From: Candidatus Omnitrophota bacterium
Lineage (GTDB): Bacteria > Omnitrophota > Gorgyraeia > Zapsychrales > Fredricksoniimonadaceae
DNA length: 61,097 nt
NCBI GenBank assembly: GCA_028865345.1
Contig: JAGWKL010000010.1
Location: 1 to 61,097 of the forward strand
Direction: 5' to 3'
Part shown: positions 52,592 to 60,508 of the stretch, in pieces
Position numbering within the stretch: position 1 is the first letter of the stretch
Layout of the letters: each line of letters begins with the position of its first letter
Translations under genes and position numbers: made by a program
The notes under the pieces: model-generated
What the model was told of the DNA's origin: nothing
What the model saw: the letters and a program-made list of their open reading frames with translations, nothing else
Databases searched by the model: none

Positions 52592-53592
52592 AGAAGGATA
52601 AATTTGTTCTTCGAGCGACACTTCGATTTTTAGCTGCCGCACGCCGAGCGAATGAGGGAATCGCGAGCCGAAGGGCGAGCGATGCCGAGGCTGTTCGAGC
52701 CCTGAATTTCCAGAGAAATTCAGGGCGAGTTGCCGAGGCACCGAGTGAGCGAGGATCGGCAGCGGCCGCCGAAGGCGGTAAAAATCGACCGTGGAGCGAG
52801 AGGAACAAATTTGTCCTTCTGGTAATTTTCTCGGCACTATGGGCGGGGGCGTCTTTTGCCGGACAGACGCCGGATGCCTGGCAGACGCTCAAGGGAGAGC
52901 ATTTCGTCGTTTATTACCGGCCGGACGTGCCTGACGATTTTGCCCAGACCACCATGGATTCGGCGGAGAACGCATTGCAGAGGATCACGGACAACATGGG
53001 GATCATCGACGATCTCGAGTGGGCGGCGGAGAAACGCATCAAGATCTATGTTTACAGCGACCATGACGATTTTGTCACCAACGGCCATCAGGCGCTCTGG
53101 TCGCACGGGGCGGCCCTGGTGCGTTTGGCAAAGATCGTGACCTATCCCGAGGCCGGCGGGTTTTTCGATGCCATCCTTCCGCACGAGCTGGGACACATCG
53201 TTTTCCGGCATGACATCGGTTTGAGTGCCGCGGTCCCTTTGTGGTTTGAAGAAGGGGTGGCCATTTACCAGGAAAAGGCCAAACGCTTAGGCTCGGACAA
53301 GCTTGTACGGGAGGCGATTAAAAATGGTCAATTTATTCCTTTATCCCGCCTGACAGGTATGCGATTATATAGAAATTCAAATAGTCAGATAGTGGATCTG
53401 TTTTATACGGAATCCGCCAGCGCCGTCCACTATCTGATCACGCAATGGGGAAGCCTTGAATTTACCATGCTTTTAAACGAGCTTAAAAGCGGGACGCCTT
53501 TTGACAAGGCCCTGCACAAGGTTTATTTAAGGTTCGAGACGATTGATGACCTTAACCAGGCGTGGGTGGATTATTTGCAGGTGCAATCATGA
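52588..53592 (+). CDS. Gluzincin-type metallopeptidase (peptidase MA-like) with an in-frame element insertion
   Basis: A 334-aa zinc peptidase-like protein. HELGH at 199-203 provides zinc ligands and the catalytic Glu; FEEGVAIYQE (220-229) offers the third ligand, as in the peptidase MA family. Residues about 9-77 come from a palindromic element. Removing 69 codons would join KFVL at residues 5-8 directly to LVIFSALWAGASFAG, a normal signal peptide. As it stands the hydrophobic segment is internal (about 75-91). The ATGA overlaps with murG and murC show the gene belongs to the dcw operon. Substrate unknown. Confidence 0.8.
   Translation: MKKDKFVLRATLRFLAAARRANEGIASRRASDAEAVRALNFQRNSGRVAEAPSERGSAAAAEGGKNRPWSERNKFVLLVIFSALWAGASFAGQTPDAWQTLKGEHFVVYYRPDVPDDFAQTTMDSAENALQRITDNMGIIDDLEWAAEKRIKIYVYSDHDDFVTNGHQALWSHGAALVRLAKIVTYPEAGGFFDAILPHELGHIVFRHDIGLSAAVPLWFEEGVAIYQEKAKRLGSDKLVREAIKNGQFIPLSRLTGMRLYRNSNSQIVDLFYTESASAVHYLITQWGSLEFTMLLNELKSGTPFDKALHKVYLRFETIDDLNQAWVDYLQVQS
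52600..52819. mobile_element. In-frame palindromic element with 13-bp direct repeats
   Basis: AAATTTGTTCTTC (52600-52612) recurs as AAATTTGTCCTTC (52807-52819), 207 bases apart, a multiple of three. Between them lies an imperfect palindrome: the outer ends pair (around AAATTTGTTC and CGATTTTTA), and the centre is a perfect 12-bp stem GCCCTGAATTTC/GAAATTCAGGGC (52699-52726, loop CAGA). The body is rich in GAGCGA and GCCGAGG words unlike the gene around it. Read as protein it gives a stop-free Arg/Ala-rich stretch. Confidence 0.75.
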
Positions 53593-54968
53593 CGGGAAAA
53601 CATTATCATTTGATCGGCATCGGCGGCATCGGCATGGGGACCCTGGCTTCTTTGCTGTTGGACCAGAGGCATTCCGTCAGCGGTTCGGACTTGAAGGACA
53701 ATGAAATGACCTCGGAGCTGCGCAAAAAAGGCGCGACCATCCACATAGACCATCGCGCCGGGAATGTCCCCAAGGACGCCGGCTACGTGGTTTATTCGTC
53801 CGCCGTGCGCGTCACCAATCCTGAACTTATCGAAGCCCAAAGCCGCAACATTCCGGTCCTGCAGCGCGCCCAGGTGCTGGCCGGGCTCGCCAACCAGCAG
53901 ACGGCCATCACCATCGCCGGCGCGCACGGCAAGACCACGACCACATCCATGGTCTCAAGCCTTTTGATCAACGCGGGATTAAAGCCCACCACGGCCATCG
54001 GCGGGATCATCAACGGACAGGCGGCCTATAATGCCCATGTGGGAGAAGGCAAATATTTTGTGGCTGAGGTGGATGAAAGCGACGGCACCTTCCTTTATTT
54101 TAACCCGCACTATTCGATCATCACCAATATGGATTTCGAGCACGTGGATTTTTATAAGGATTGGGAAGGCATCGCCAAAGCCTACGGCAAGTTCATCAAC
54201 GCAACGCGCCGGGGAGGCTGTGTGATCGCCTGCGGCGAGGATGAGCGCCTGGTGGGGCTCGTGCGCGCCCAAAAAGTCATGGCCCTCACCTACGGCACGC
54301 GGGGGGGCGAAGATGTCCGCGCCTGCCAAATCGTGACGGACGGATTTCAGTCCTCGTTTATGTGCATGACCCCCGACGGAAAATTGGGCGATTTTAGGCT
54401 CAACGTCCCGGGCAGGCACAACGTCCTCAATGCGCTGGCCTGCATCAGCCTGGGATTGCGCTTAAGCGTCCCTTATGAAGTCATGTTTGAAACCCTTAAG
54501 AAGTTTTCCGGCGTCAAACGGCGTTTCCAACTCAAGGGCAAGGTGGACGGCGTGACGGTGATCGATGACTACGGCCATCATCCCACCGAGATCGCGGCGA
54601 CCCTGAATGCCGCGCGTTTATTCTCGCCTAAGCGCTTGATCACGGTGTTCCAGCCCCACCGGTATTCCAGGACCAAATTTCTCCTGAAGGAATTTGTCGA
54701 GCAATTGTCGCTGTGCGATGAGCTGATATTGACGGACATTTATGCCGCCAGCGAGAAGATCACGGAAGGGGTCGGGGTGGGAGTGCTCCTGGAAAAGCTG
54801 CAGGAGAGGATGGCGGAAAGGGTCACGTTCTTAAAAAAGGAGGACATCTTAAAATATCTCCAGGACCGCGTTGCCGGCGGCGACATGGTGATTTTTCTGG
54901 GGGCGGGGGACATTTATCATCTTTCGGATGAATTGGTCAAAATCTTAAGCACGGAAAGGGTTTCATGA
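53589..54968 (+). CDS. murC: UDP-MurNAc L-alanine ligase MurC
   Basis: A 459-aa ligase adding the first stem residue. GIGGIGMGTLASLLL at the start, ATP loop AGAHGKTTTTSM, EVDESDGTFLYF, NMDFEHVDFY and DDYGHHPTEI are diagnostic. ATG 53589 overlaps the preceding stop; the in-frame extension to 53562 lies inside that gene. murB, often next to murC, is not present. Confidence 0.96.
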   Translation: MTGKHYHLIGIGGIGMGTLASLLLDQRHSVSGSDLKDNEMTSELRKKGATIHIDHRAGNVPKDAGYVVYSSAVRVTNPELIEAQSRNIPVLQRAQVLAGLANQQTAITIAGAHGKTTTTSMVSSLLINAGLKPTTAIGGIINGQAAYNAHVGEGKYFVAEVDESDGTFLYFNPHYSIITNMDFEHVDFYKDWEGIAKAYGKFINATRRGGCVIACGEDERLVGLVRAQKVMALTYGTRGGEDVRACQIVTDGFQSSFMCMTPDGKLGDFRLNVPGRHNVLNALACISLGLRLSVPYEVMFETLKKFSGVKRRFQLKGKVDGVTVIDDYGHHPTEIAATLNAARLFSPKRLITVFQPHRYSRTKFLLKEFVEQLSLCDELILTDIYAASEKITEGVGVGVLLEKLQERMAERVTFLKKEDILKYLQDRVAGGDMVIFLGAGDIYHLSDELVKILSTERVS

Positions 54969-55933
54969 AATCTCGACAGTTCGGTACCATAGGGGTGTTG
55001 ATGGGAGGATATTCCTCGGAGAGGGAAATTTCTTTGCGTTCGGGGGCCGCCGTGGCTGAGGCTTTATCCCAGGAGGGCCACCGTGTTTTGCCGCTGGATT
55101 TGGCCGACAACGATGCCGCCAAAATCATCCGGCAGGTTGAAAAAATACCTTTGGATATTGCCTTTATCGCCCTGCACGGCCGGCTGGGGGAAGACGGCAC
55201 CATCCAGGACATTTTGGAGAAACTCGGCATCCCTTATACCGGATGCGGGGTGAGCACAAGCCAGCTGGCCTTTAATAAGATCCTCACTCAAAAGGCGCTT
55301 GCCGCGGCCGGACTGCCGGTGCCGGGGAATTTTTGCATCACCGACGGCGTCGCGCTGGATTTTAAAAGCGCCTGGGCCCAGATCAAATCAACCCCGATCG
55401 TCGTCAAACCCGCCTGCGAGGGTTCCAGCATCGGGGTTTCCGTCGTGCGCCACCCTTCCGAGTGGGAGCCTGCTTTAAAAGGCGCCTTGAATTACGGGCC
55501 GCAGGTCATCATTGAGGAATTTATCAGGGGCCGGGAATTCACGGCCGGTATTCTTGACGGCGAGTGCCTGCCTTTGGTGGAGATCCGCCCCAATGCCAGT
55601 TTTTTCAACTTTACCGCGAAATACCAAAAAGGGGCCACCCAATACGTTTGCCCGGCGGTGTTGCCGGAGGAGTGGAGCGCCAAGATCAGGGAGATCTCCT
55701 TAAGGGCCGCGGAAACCATAGGCTGCCAGAAATTCTGCAGGGTGGATGTGCGCGTCGATGAGGGCAGGGGGCCTTTTATCCTGGAGATCAACACCATCCC
55801 GGGGTTTACGGGCACGAGCCTTTTTCCCAAGGCGGCCCTTGAAGCCGGATTAAGCTTTGTGCAGGTTTGCGAAAAACTGTTGAGTTTGGCCCTGGAAGGA
55901 GAAGGGAATCTTGGCAAAAAAGTCCAGCGTTAA
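54965..55933 (+). CDS. ddl: D-alanine-D-alanine ligase
   Basis: A 322-aa ATP-grasp ligase making D-Ala-D-Ala for MurF. GVLMGGYSSEREISLRSG at the N-terminus, ALHGRLGEDGTIQ, VKPACEGSSIGVSVV and FILEINTIPGFTGTSLFP are typical. ATGA overlap with murC and a 23-base overlap with ftsQ. Confidence 0.96.
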   Translation: MKSRQFGTIGVLMGGYSSEREISLRSGAAVAEALSQEGHRVLPLDLADNDAAKIIRQVEKIPLDIAFIALHGRLGEDGTIQDILEKLGIPYTGCGVSTSQLAFNKILTQKALAAAGLPVPGNFCITDGVALDFKSAWAQIKSTPIVVKPACEGSSIGVSVVRHPSEWEPALKGALNYGPQVIIEEFIRGREFTAGILDGECLPLVEIRPNASFFNFTAKYQKGATQYVCPAVLPEEWSAKIREISLRAAETIGCQKFCRVDVRVDEGRGPFILEINTIPGFTGTSLFPKAALEAGLSFVQVCEKLLSLALEGEGNLGKKVQR

Positions 55934-56675
55934 AATATCCAGGATCGCCGTCATCCGTGCCATCGTCTTTTTGTTTATCGCCTTTGTTCTGTTTTCGGCT
56001 TACGTGAATGCGCTTGATTTCCTGACGACGTCACCCTTGTTTGCGGTCAAAGACGTGCGTATCGAGCGTTCCATCCAGTTTATATCCCCGGCGGTTTTAA
56101 CGGGCATCAAGGGCGCCAACATTTTTGAAGTCGACATCGATCAACTGGGCCGCCGGATCCGCCGGCGGTATCCGTATATCGCCCAATTAAGGGTGGTGCG
56201 GCAATTGCCCAACCGGATCCTGATCCTGGCCAAGAAACGGGACCCCCTGATGCAGATCTATTACAGGAATAAATTTTTGCTTCTGGACACCGAAGGAGTG
56301 GCTTTATATTATACCCTTGAGCCCGTCCGCCTGCCGCTGGTGTACGGGGTCCCTGTTGATAACTGGCTGTTTTTGGGAGGGACTGTCCAGGGGCCGCAAT
56401 TGAGCAAGGTCATCGAAGTCCTTAATGTGTTCAAGCGTTCACCGTATTTACGGCAATGGCGCATCCACACGGTCCAGGCAGGCAACCTGGCAAAAATCGA
56501 CCTTCTGGTCGGCAGGGACTTGCATGTCATTCTCGACCAGGACAACACCGAAGAGGAAATAGCGCAGTTGCAAATGCTGGCCGCTTCCCATAAAATTGAT
56601 TTGAACAAGGTAAAGTACATTGATTTAAGGTTCAATGAACCTGTGATCGCCGATCATACGCAAGCAAAGGGATAA
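55911..56675 (+). CDS. ftsQ: Cell division protein FtsQ
   Basis: A 254-aa bitopic divisome protein: basic N-terminus, membrane helix about 11-32 (IAVIRAIVFLFIAFVLFSAY), a POTRA domain (about 40-110, FAVKDVRIERSIQFISPAVL, ANIFEVDIDQL) and the FtsQ beta domain. The start is TTG 55911 preceded by AAGGGA. Position between ddl and ftsA supports the call. Confidence 0.85.
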   Translation: MAKKSSVKISRIAVIRAIVFLFIAFVLFSAYVNALDFLTTSPLFAVKDVRIERSIQFISPAVLTGIKGANIFEVDIDQLGRRIRRRYPYIAQLRVVRQLPNRILILAKKRDPLMQIYYRNKFLLLDTEGVALYYTLEPVRLPLVYGVPVDNWLFLGGTVQGPQLSKVIEVLNVFKRSPYLRQWRIHTVQAGNLAKIDLLVGRDLHVILDQDNTEEEIAQLQMLAASHKIDLNKVKYIDLRFNEPVIADHTQAKG

Positions 56676-56678
56676 GAA

Positions 56679-57911
56679 ATGTTCAAGAGAATGGCACAAG
56701 CCCAATATTTTTGCGGCCTGGATTTGGGCACGCACACCATGAAGGCCTGCATCATTTGCGCCAAGGACGAAGAGAACCTGGACCTGATGGGCGTTTTCGA
56801 GACTAAGGCCATGGGTTTTAAAGAGGCCTCGATCAGCGATATCGCAGAGCTTGCCGACTGCATCCGGCGCACCATGCAAGGCGTCATGGAGAAGACCGGC
56901 ATCAGGGTCCATGCGGTGCAACTGGGGATCAGCGGGAGTTTCCTGACCGCCCGCCGCAGCCAGGCCGTCATCCCCCTGATCGACAGCGGCACCAAGGTGG
57001 TCTCCGCCTTTGACCTGCGCAAGGCCAACCATCAGGCCGAACTGCTGGGGGCCAACCTGGACGAGGACATTATCCATGCATTTGCGCAATGGTACAGGGT
57101 CGATGATGTCAATACCTCCATCAACCCCGCGGGATTGGTGGGGCGCAAGATCGAATCCAGCCTTTTATTGTTGACGGCCAACTCCTTAAGAATACGCAAC
57201 CTCACCAAGGCCGTGCACCAGGCCGGATTCGAGGTGGGCAGCGTCGTTTTCGGCGGGTACGCGGCCGCCGACGTGGCCGTGGACAAAGCGGAAAAAATGC
57301 AGGGTGTCGCCCTGGTCGATATCGGCGCCAATATCACCTCTGTCATATTCTTCAAGCACGGCCTCATCGGTGATGTGCAATTCATCCCCTGGGGAGGCAA
57401 TACCATCACCCGGACCATCGCCGAACGTTTGAGCCTGACGGTCGATATGGCCGAGGAGATCAAGAAAACGCAAGGCCAGGCCGGTAGGACCGTGCCGTCG
57501 GACGTCTCCGGCGAGGTCTTGGTCAGGCGGGAAAAGGGGTATATGCCCATCCGCAGGGAAGCGGTGTGCGAAGCGGTGAATTGGGAGATCGAGAATTTCC
57601 TGACCCATCTGGAGGCCGTGGTGAAGGGGTCGAATTTGTACCACCAACTCAACAGAGGCATCGTGATGGTGGGCGGCGGTTCCTTGTTGACCGGCGCCAT
57701 TGAGCGTATCGAAGAGCGCGTCAACAGGCCCGTGCGCATGGGGGGCTCCACTCCCGGGCTCAATAACGCGCCCGTGTACGCGACGGCCATTGGTTTGGGC
57801 AGGATGCATTATGTGAAAAAGAAGCAGGGGTCTTTAAGCATCAGGACGCCGCTGGACCTGAAAGACAAGATCGTCAACAGCGTCAGGGAGCTGTGCCAGG
57901 AATATTTTTAA
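56679..57911 (+). CDS. ftsA: Cell division protein FtsA
   Basis: A 410-aa actin-like protein that tethers FtsZ to the membrane. Nucleotide-site motifs: GLDLGTHTMKACI (phosphate 1), ALVDIGANITSVIFF (phosphate 2) and VMVGGGSLLTGAIE (adenosine). The 1C region is present. The C-terminus (LKDKIVNSVRELCQEYF) is a plausible amphipathic membrane helix. ftsZ does not follow; instead a convergent gene overlaps its stop codon by three bases. Confidence 0.93.
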   Translation: MFKRMAQAQYFCGLDLGTHTMKACIICAKDEENLDLMGVFETKAMGFKEASISDIAELADCIRRTMQGVMEKTGIRVHAVQLGISGSFLTARRSQAVIPLIDSGTKVVSAFDLRKANHQAELLGANLDEDIIHAFAQWYRVDDVNTSINPAGLVGRKIESSLLLLTANSLRIRNLTKAVHQAGFEVGSVVFGGYAAADVAVDKAEKMQGVALVDIGANITSVIFFKHGLIGDVQFIPWGGNTITRTIAERLSLTVDMAEEIKKTQGQAGRTVPSDVSGEVLVRREKGYMPIRREAVCEAVNWEIENFLTHLEAVVKGSNLYHQLNRGIVMVGGGSLLTGAIERIEERVNRPVRMGGSTPGLNNAPVYATAIGLGRMHYVKKKQGSLSIRTPLDLKDKIVNSVRELCQEYF

Positions 57912-58276
57912 TAATCTTTGTCTTCGCGGGGTTTTTGGTCGTTACGGCGCCTGCTCAGGTTGTATTCTATGTTTTTGATGGTGCCGCGCAGCCTGGCATT
58001 GTGGTTGATGAGGTTGAGCACTCCCAGGGAAATCAATATCAGCAGCATGATGGCCAGTATGGTGCCGTAGTCCTGGACCAGCAACAGCTGGGCGACAATG
58101 TCATTTTGAGGGACATCAAAGCCGGTGTAGATGATTTTCAGGCCGATGATAAAGGCCAGAATAAAAATGATGAAGAGGATGATCTGGAAGAATATGATAT
58201 AAAAATGGCGGCCCATCCACTGGCCGGCGCGGTTGTCCCATTGCCTGATTTTGTAGAGCAGATCATTCTGTCCCAT
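57908..58276 (-). CDS. Two-helix membrane protein, unknown
   Basis: A 122-aa protein without a recognised family. Two membrane segments at about 24-48 (HFYIIFFQIILFIIFILAF) and 66-90 (LVQDYGTILAIMLLILISLGVLNLI), then a basic tail (RRRNDQKPRED). It converges with ftsA, and its stop overlaps the ftsA stop by three bases. GGGA-type ribosome sequence is not obvious upstream. Confidence 0.6.
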   Translation of the reverse strand: MGQNDLLYKIRQWDNRAGQWMGRHFYIIFFQIILFIIFILAFIIGLKIIYTGFDVPQNDIVAQLLLVQDYGTILAIMLLILISLGVLNLINHNARLRGTIKNIEYNLSRRRNDQKPREDKDY

Positions 58277-58326
58277 AGGCGCTTCTTATTTTAGGGGGGA
58301 CCTTGGGCGTTGCCAAGATTTATTTT

Positions 58327-58836
58327 ATGAATCTAAGAAGCCTGACTTTCATCCTGTTGTTTTTAAGTTTGCCGGCCCTCTCCGGATGCATTTCGCCGCC
58401 GGGGGTCAGCGGGACCCTGGGTTACAGCCGCGAGCGCCGGGTGGTCATCGTCGGGGAGAGGGTCCCCACGGACATCGCGTTGTATTATCAACGCAGATAC
58501 AATGCCATGGTGTGGTTTACGCCGCCTCAGGGCCGACTCAAGGATTGGGCGCATAGAACCCTGCAGTTGGGGCCTTCCCAGGCCATGAGATCGCTTATCA
58601 ACGAGCTTGAAAGCACTGATTACACCATGGGCCGCTGGGAAATCATCGTCCCCGGCATGGCGGAGAAGTATGTGCTGGCGACACTCAAGCACATGATGAC
58701 AGGTTCCCTGTCCCATGCCTGGGGGGACTTTGTGCTGATCGACTCCAAAGGCAACAAGGCCATCGAAGCCCAGGTTCAGCGCGTCACCGGCGGCAGTTTT
58801 TTTGTGTCGTATGAATTTCAGAAGTACCGATATTAA
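58327..58836 (+). CDS. Hypothetical lipoprotein
   Basis: A 169-aa protein with a lipoprotein signal ending in LPALSGC (Cys21). The mature part is mixed alpha/beta with no family recognised (MVWFTPPQGRLKDWAHRTLQ, YTMGRWEIIVPGMAEKYVL, DFVLIDSKGNKAIEAQVQRVTG). TTG 58303, preceded by GGGGGGA, would add eight residues and cannot be excluded. It is divergent from the 58276 gene. Confidence 0.6.
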   Translation: MNLRSLTFILLFLSLPALSGCISPPGVSGTLGYSRERRVVIVGERVPTDIALYYQRRYNAMVWFTPPQGRLKDWAHRTLQLGPSQAMRSLINELESTDYTMGRWEIIVPGMAEKYVLATLKHMMTGSLSHAWGDFVLIDSKGNKAIEAQVQRVTGGSFFVSYEFQKYRY

Positions 58837-58907
58837 GGAAAAAGTCTCGCTTTGCGAGGCGCGCCTGGCCGCTTCTCTGGAATAAGAATTAAGGTAGCGG
58901 CACATTC

Positions 58908-58959
58908 GGCGCAAACCTTTCTGAATAAAATTTTGATTGGTTTGTGGTAGGTTTGCGCC
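58908..58959. repeat. 11-bp perfect inverted repeat touching a tRNA fragment
   Basis: GGCGCAAACCT (58908-58918) and AGGTTTGCGCC (58949-58959) are perfect reverse complements with a 30-base AT-rich loop. The right arm includes the first bases of the partial tRNA-Arg copy. Confidence 0.7.
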
Positions 58960-58974
58960 TGTAGCTCAACCGGA
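58952..58974 (+). repeat. Partial copy of the tRNA-Arg 5' part
   Basis: These 23 bases are identical to 59034-59056, covering three bases upstream plus the acceptor 5' strand and D arm of tRNA-Arg (GCGCCTGTAGCTCAACCGGA). Similarity fades after that, so it cannot fold as a tRNA. It lies 82 bases upstream of the real gene. Confidence 0.85.
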
Positions 58975-59036
58975 AAAGGCCCAATGGCTTTGCTTGGCGT
59001 AAGCTCTTTTTAATGAGGGGTGGGATTAATGTCTTT

Positions 59037-59110
59037 GCGCCTGTAGCTCAACCGGATAGAGCATTAGTCTTCGGAACTAAGGGTTAGAGGTTCGAGTCCT
59101 CTCAGGCGCG
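59037..59110 (+). tRNA. tRNA-Arg (anticodon TCG)
   Basis: A 74-base cloverleaf: acceptor GCGCCTG/CAGGCGC, D arm GCTC/GAGC, anticodon stem TTAGT/ACTAA with loop CTTCGGA (anticodon TCG, reading CGA), T arm AGAGG/CCTCT with loop TTCGAGT, discriminator G. No CCA encoded. Its 3' part is repeated at 60066. Confidence 0.95.
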
Positions 59111-59146
59111 TTTTATTCCGGGGGACGGGAACTCAAGGAGGCGGGC

Positions 59147-60068
59147 ATGTCCAAAACTTTGAAAGCGAGCGGTCAGAAAACCGCAAGATGCTGTGTGTGC
59201 GGGCAGGCCGGTTTTTTCCATCCATTCCAAATTTTGCCTGACCCACTCCCGCCTTGCCTTTCGCATGAAAATAAGAAGATTTCCGCCTCAAGCCATTGAG
59301 GCGGTGTGGAAGTATATACGCGCCCATGGCGACAATTGTTATTTCACCAAGAGGCCCCTTGAGATGGATGACACCAAAAGCCCCTGGTATTGCGTTTTCG
59401 ACCATTTGATACCCCTTGACCCAAGGACGATCGTGCTGACGTCCGCCTTGATCAATACGATAAAATCCGCCCTTTCCGAAGACGAGTTCTGGTATATGAT
59501 CGAGCAATTGGATGATTTTAAGCGCAAGGGCAAGAAGATAAAGAAAATCAATTTGGCCCATTGGAGACAGCATGTGTTTGCCTCCAAAAAAGAAGGCCTG
59601 CCTTACAAGAAGCGCCCGATTTGGCCCCACCCCCAGGACAAAAAATGCGATATCTGCGGCCGTCCGGTCTTCAGCCTCCAGTCCAAGTACTGCCTGAGAT
59701 GTTCACACTTCAACTGGCGGATGGAACACAAAGGGTTTTCGCCCGAGGCCATGGAAGCCGTACGCGAGTACTTGCGCGCCAACGGCTATGTGTGCGCATT
59801 GACCGGCCTACCGCTGGAAATGAAAGACGACAGAAGCCCGTGGTACTGTGTTTTTGACTATTTGGTCCCAGGAGACAGGTCCAGTCTGATCGTCACCTGT
59901 GCGTTATTCTGCGAGATGAAATCAGACCTGACGATTGAGGAATTCTGGTATTACATCAGGCAATTGGCCGATCATAAAAGGTACGGTACCCCTTTCAGAA
60001 AGAGAACGCCGCACCATTGGTGCAGGCTGACGGCCCAAGAGCTGCGTATGAAAAACCTGCGGGATTAA
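59147..60068 (+). pseudogene. Tandem HNH-like nuclease gene with a one-base frameshift
   Basis: AAGGAGG and ATG 59147 start a frame reading MSKTLKASGQKTARCCVCG that stops 50 codons on. The frame from 59193 continues the protein; one extra G in the run at 59200-59203 (TGCGGGCAGG) explains the break. The restored protein has two similar halves of about 140-150 aa: a C-x2-C...C-x2-(H/C) zinc knuckle, then C(Y/A)(F/L)T..PLEM, SPWYCVFD(H/Y)L(I/V)P, and a K.(A/D)L..(E)EFWY.I.QL part. The first half keeps DH...IN...K as in HNH nucleases; the second has DY and FC, so it looks inactive. The TAA stop is supplied by a tRNA fragment. A sequencing error is possible. Confidence 0.6.
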
Positions 60069-60098
60069 GGGTTAGAGGTCCGAGTCTTTGCGGCGGAG
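60066..60098 (+). repeat. Partial copy of the tRNA-Arg 3' part (att-like)
   Basis: Bases 60066-60086 match 59078-59098 of tRNA-Arg at 20 of 21 positions (TAAGGGTTAGAGGT, then CGAGTC), with weaker similarity to 60098. The pair of direct repeats brackets about 970 bases with the HNH-like gene, as expected for an element inserted at the tRNA 3' end. No integrase gene is inside. Confidence 0.75.
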
Positions 60099-60119
60099 TT
60101 CTATTAGTCGGTCGAGTTG

Positions 60120-60233
60120 AAAATCCGAACTTTTCGGAATATGGCCCCAGTTATTAATCGTAGCTGGGGCTTTTTAATCGGTTACCTGTTCCAATATAAT
60201 GAGTTATGGTTTATGAGGAAAAGTTCGGATTTT
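60120..60233. repeat. 16-bp perfect inverted repeat around a terminator
   Basis: AAAATCCGAACTTTTC (60120-60135) and GAAAAGTTCGGATTTT (60218-60233) are perfect reverse complements with 82 bases between. A third, direct copy of the core (TCCGAACTTTTTG) lies at 60261-60273. The enclosed part holds an intrinsic terminator. Could be the ends of a small element or paired protein-binding sites. Confidence 0.7.
60144..60175 (+). terminator. Intrinsic terminator
   Basis: GCCCCAG (60144-60150) pairs with CTGGGGC (60164-60170), followed by TTTTT. It would stop transcripts coming from the tRNA-Arg/HNH region. Confidence 0.85.
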
Positions 60234-60508
60234 AGGGGTGACCGAGGGGTCAATTGCCAGTCCGAACTTTTTGTTAAGAGTATAGAATTGTATTTAAAAG
60301 AAGCAAATGGACAGCAGAAAGACGGCTCAAACTGATTGTCAAAAGTCTATAGTAAAACAAAATGGCCCAAGCCTTTTTTATTGTGCTTTTACGAAAAACC
60401 GTTATTATAAATCATTAAAGCTATCTGATTCCCCCATTCAGATTAATTATAAATTCCCCCGACGTGTAAATTTTTATAACCCATGCCTGAATGGGGAGGA
60501 GGGTATTA
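60234..60508. other. AT-rich noncoding stretch before the BRO gene
   Basis: No gene is supported here. It has a TGACC/GGTCA hairpin (60240-60253) and, near the end, CCCCATTCAG (60432-60441) facing CTGAATGGGG (60487-60496), the latter joined directly to the AGGAGG ribosome site (60497-60502) of the next gene. If the arms pair, the ribosome site is next to a stem. Short frames here lack ribosome sites and family features. Confidence 0.5.

Noticed and set aside
60117-60335. Short open frames of about 70 codons at 60117-60335 and 60307-60534
   Set aside because: They lack ribosome sites and family features and cross the terminator, the inverted repeats and the BRO start.
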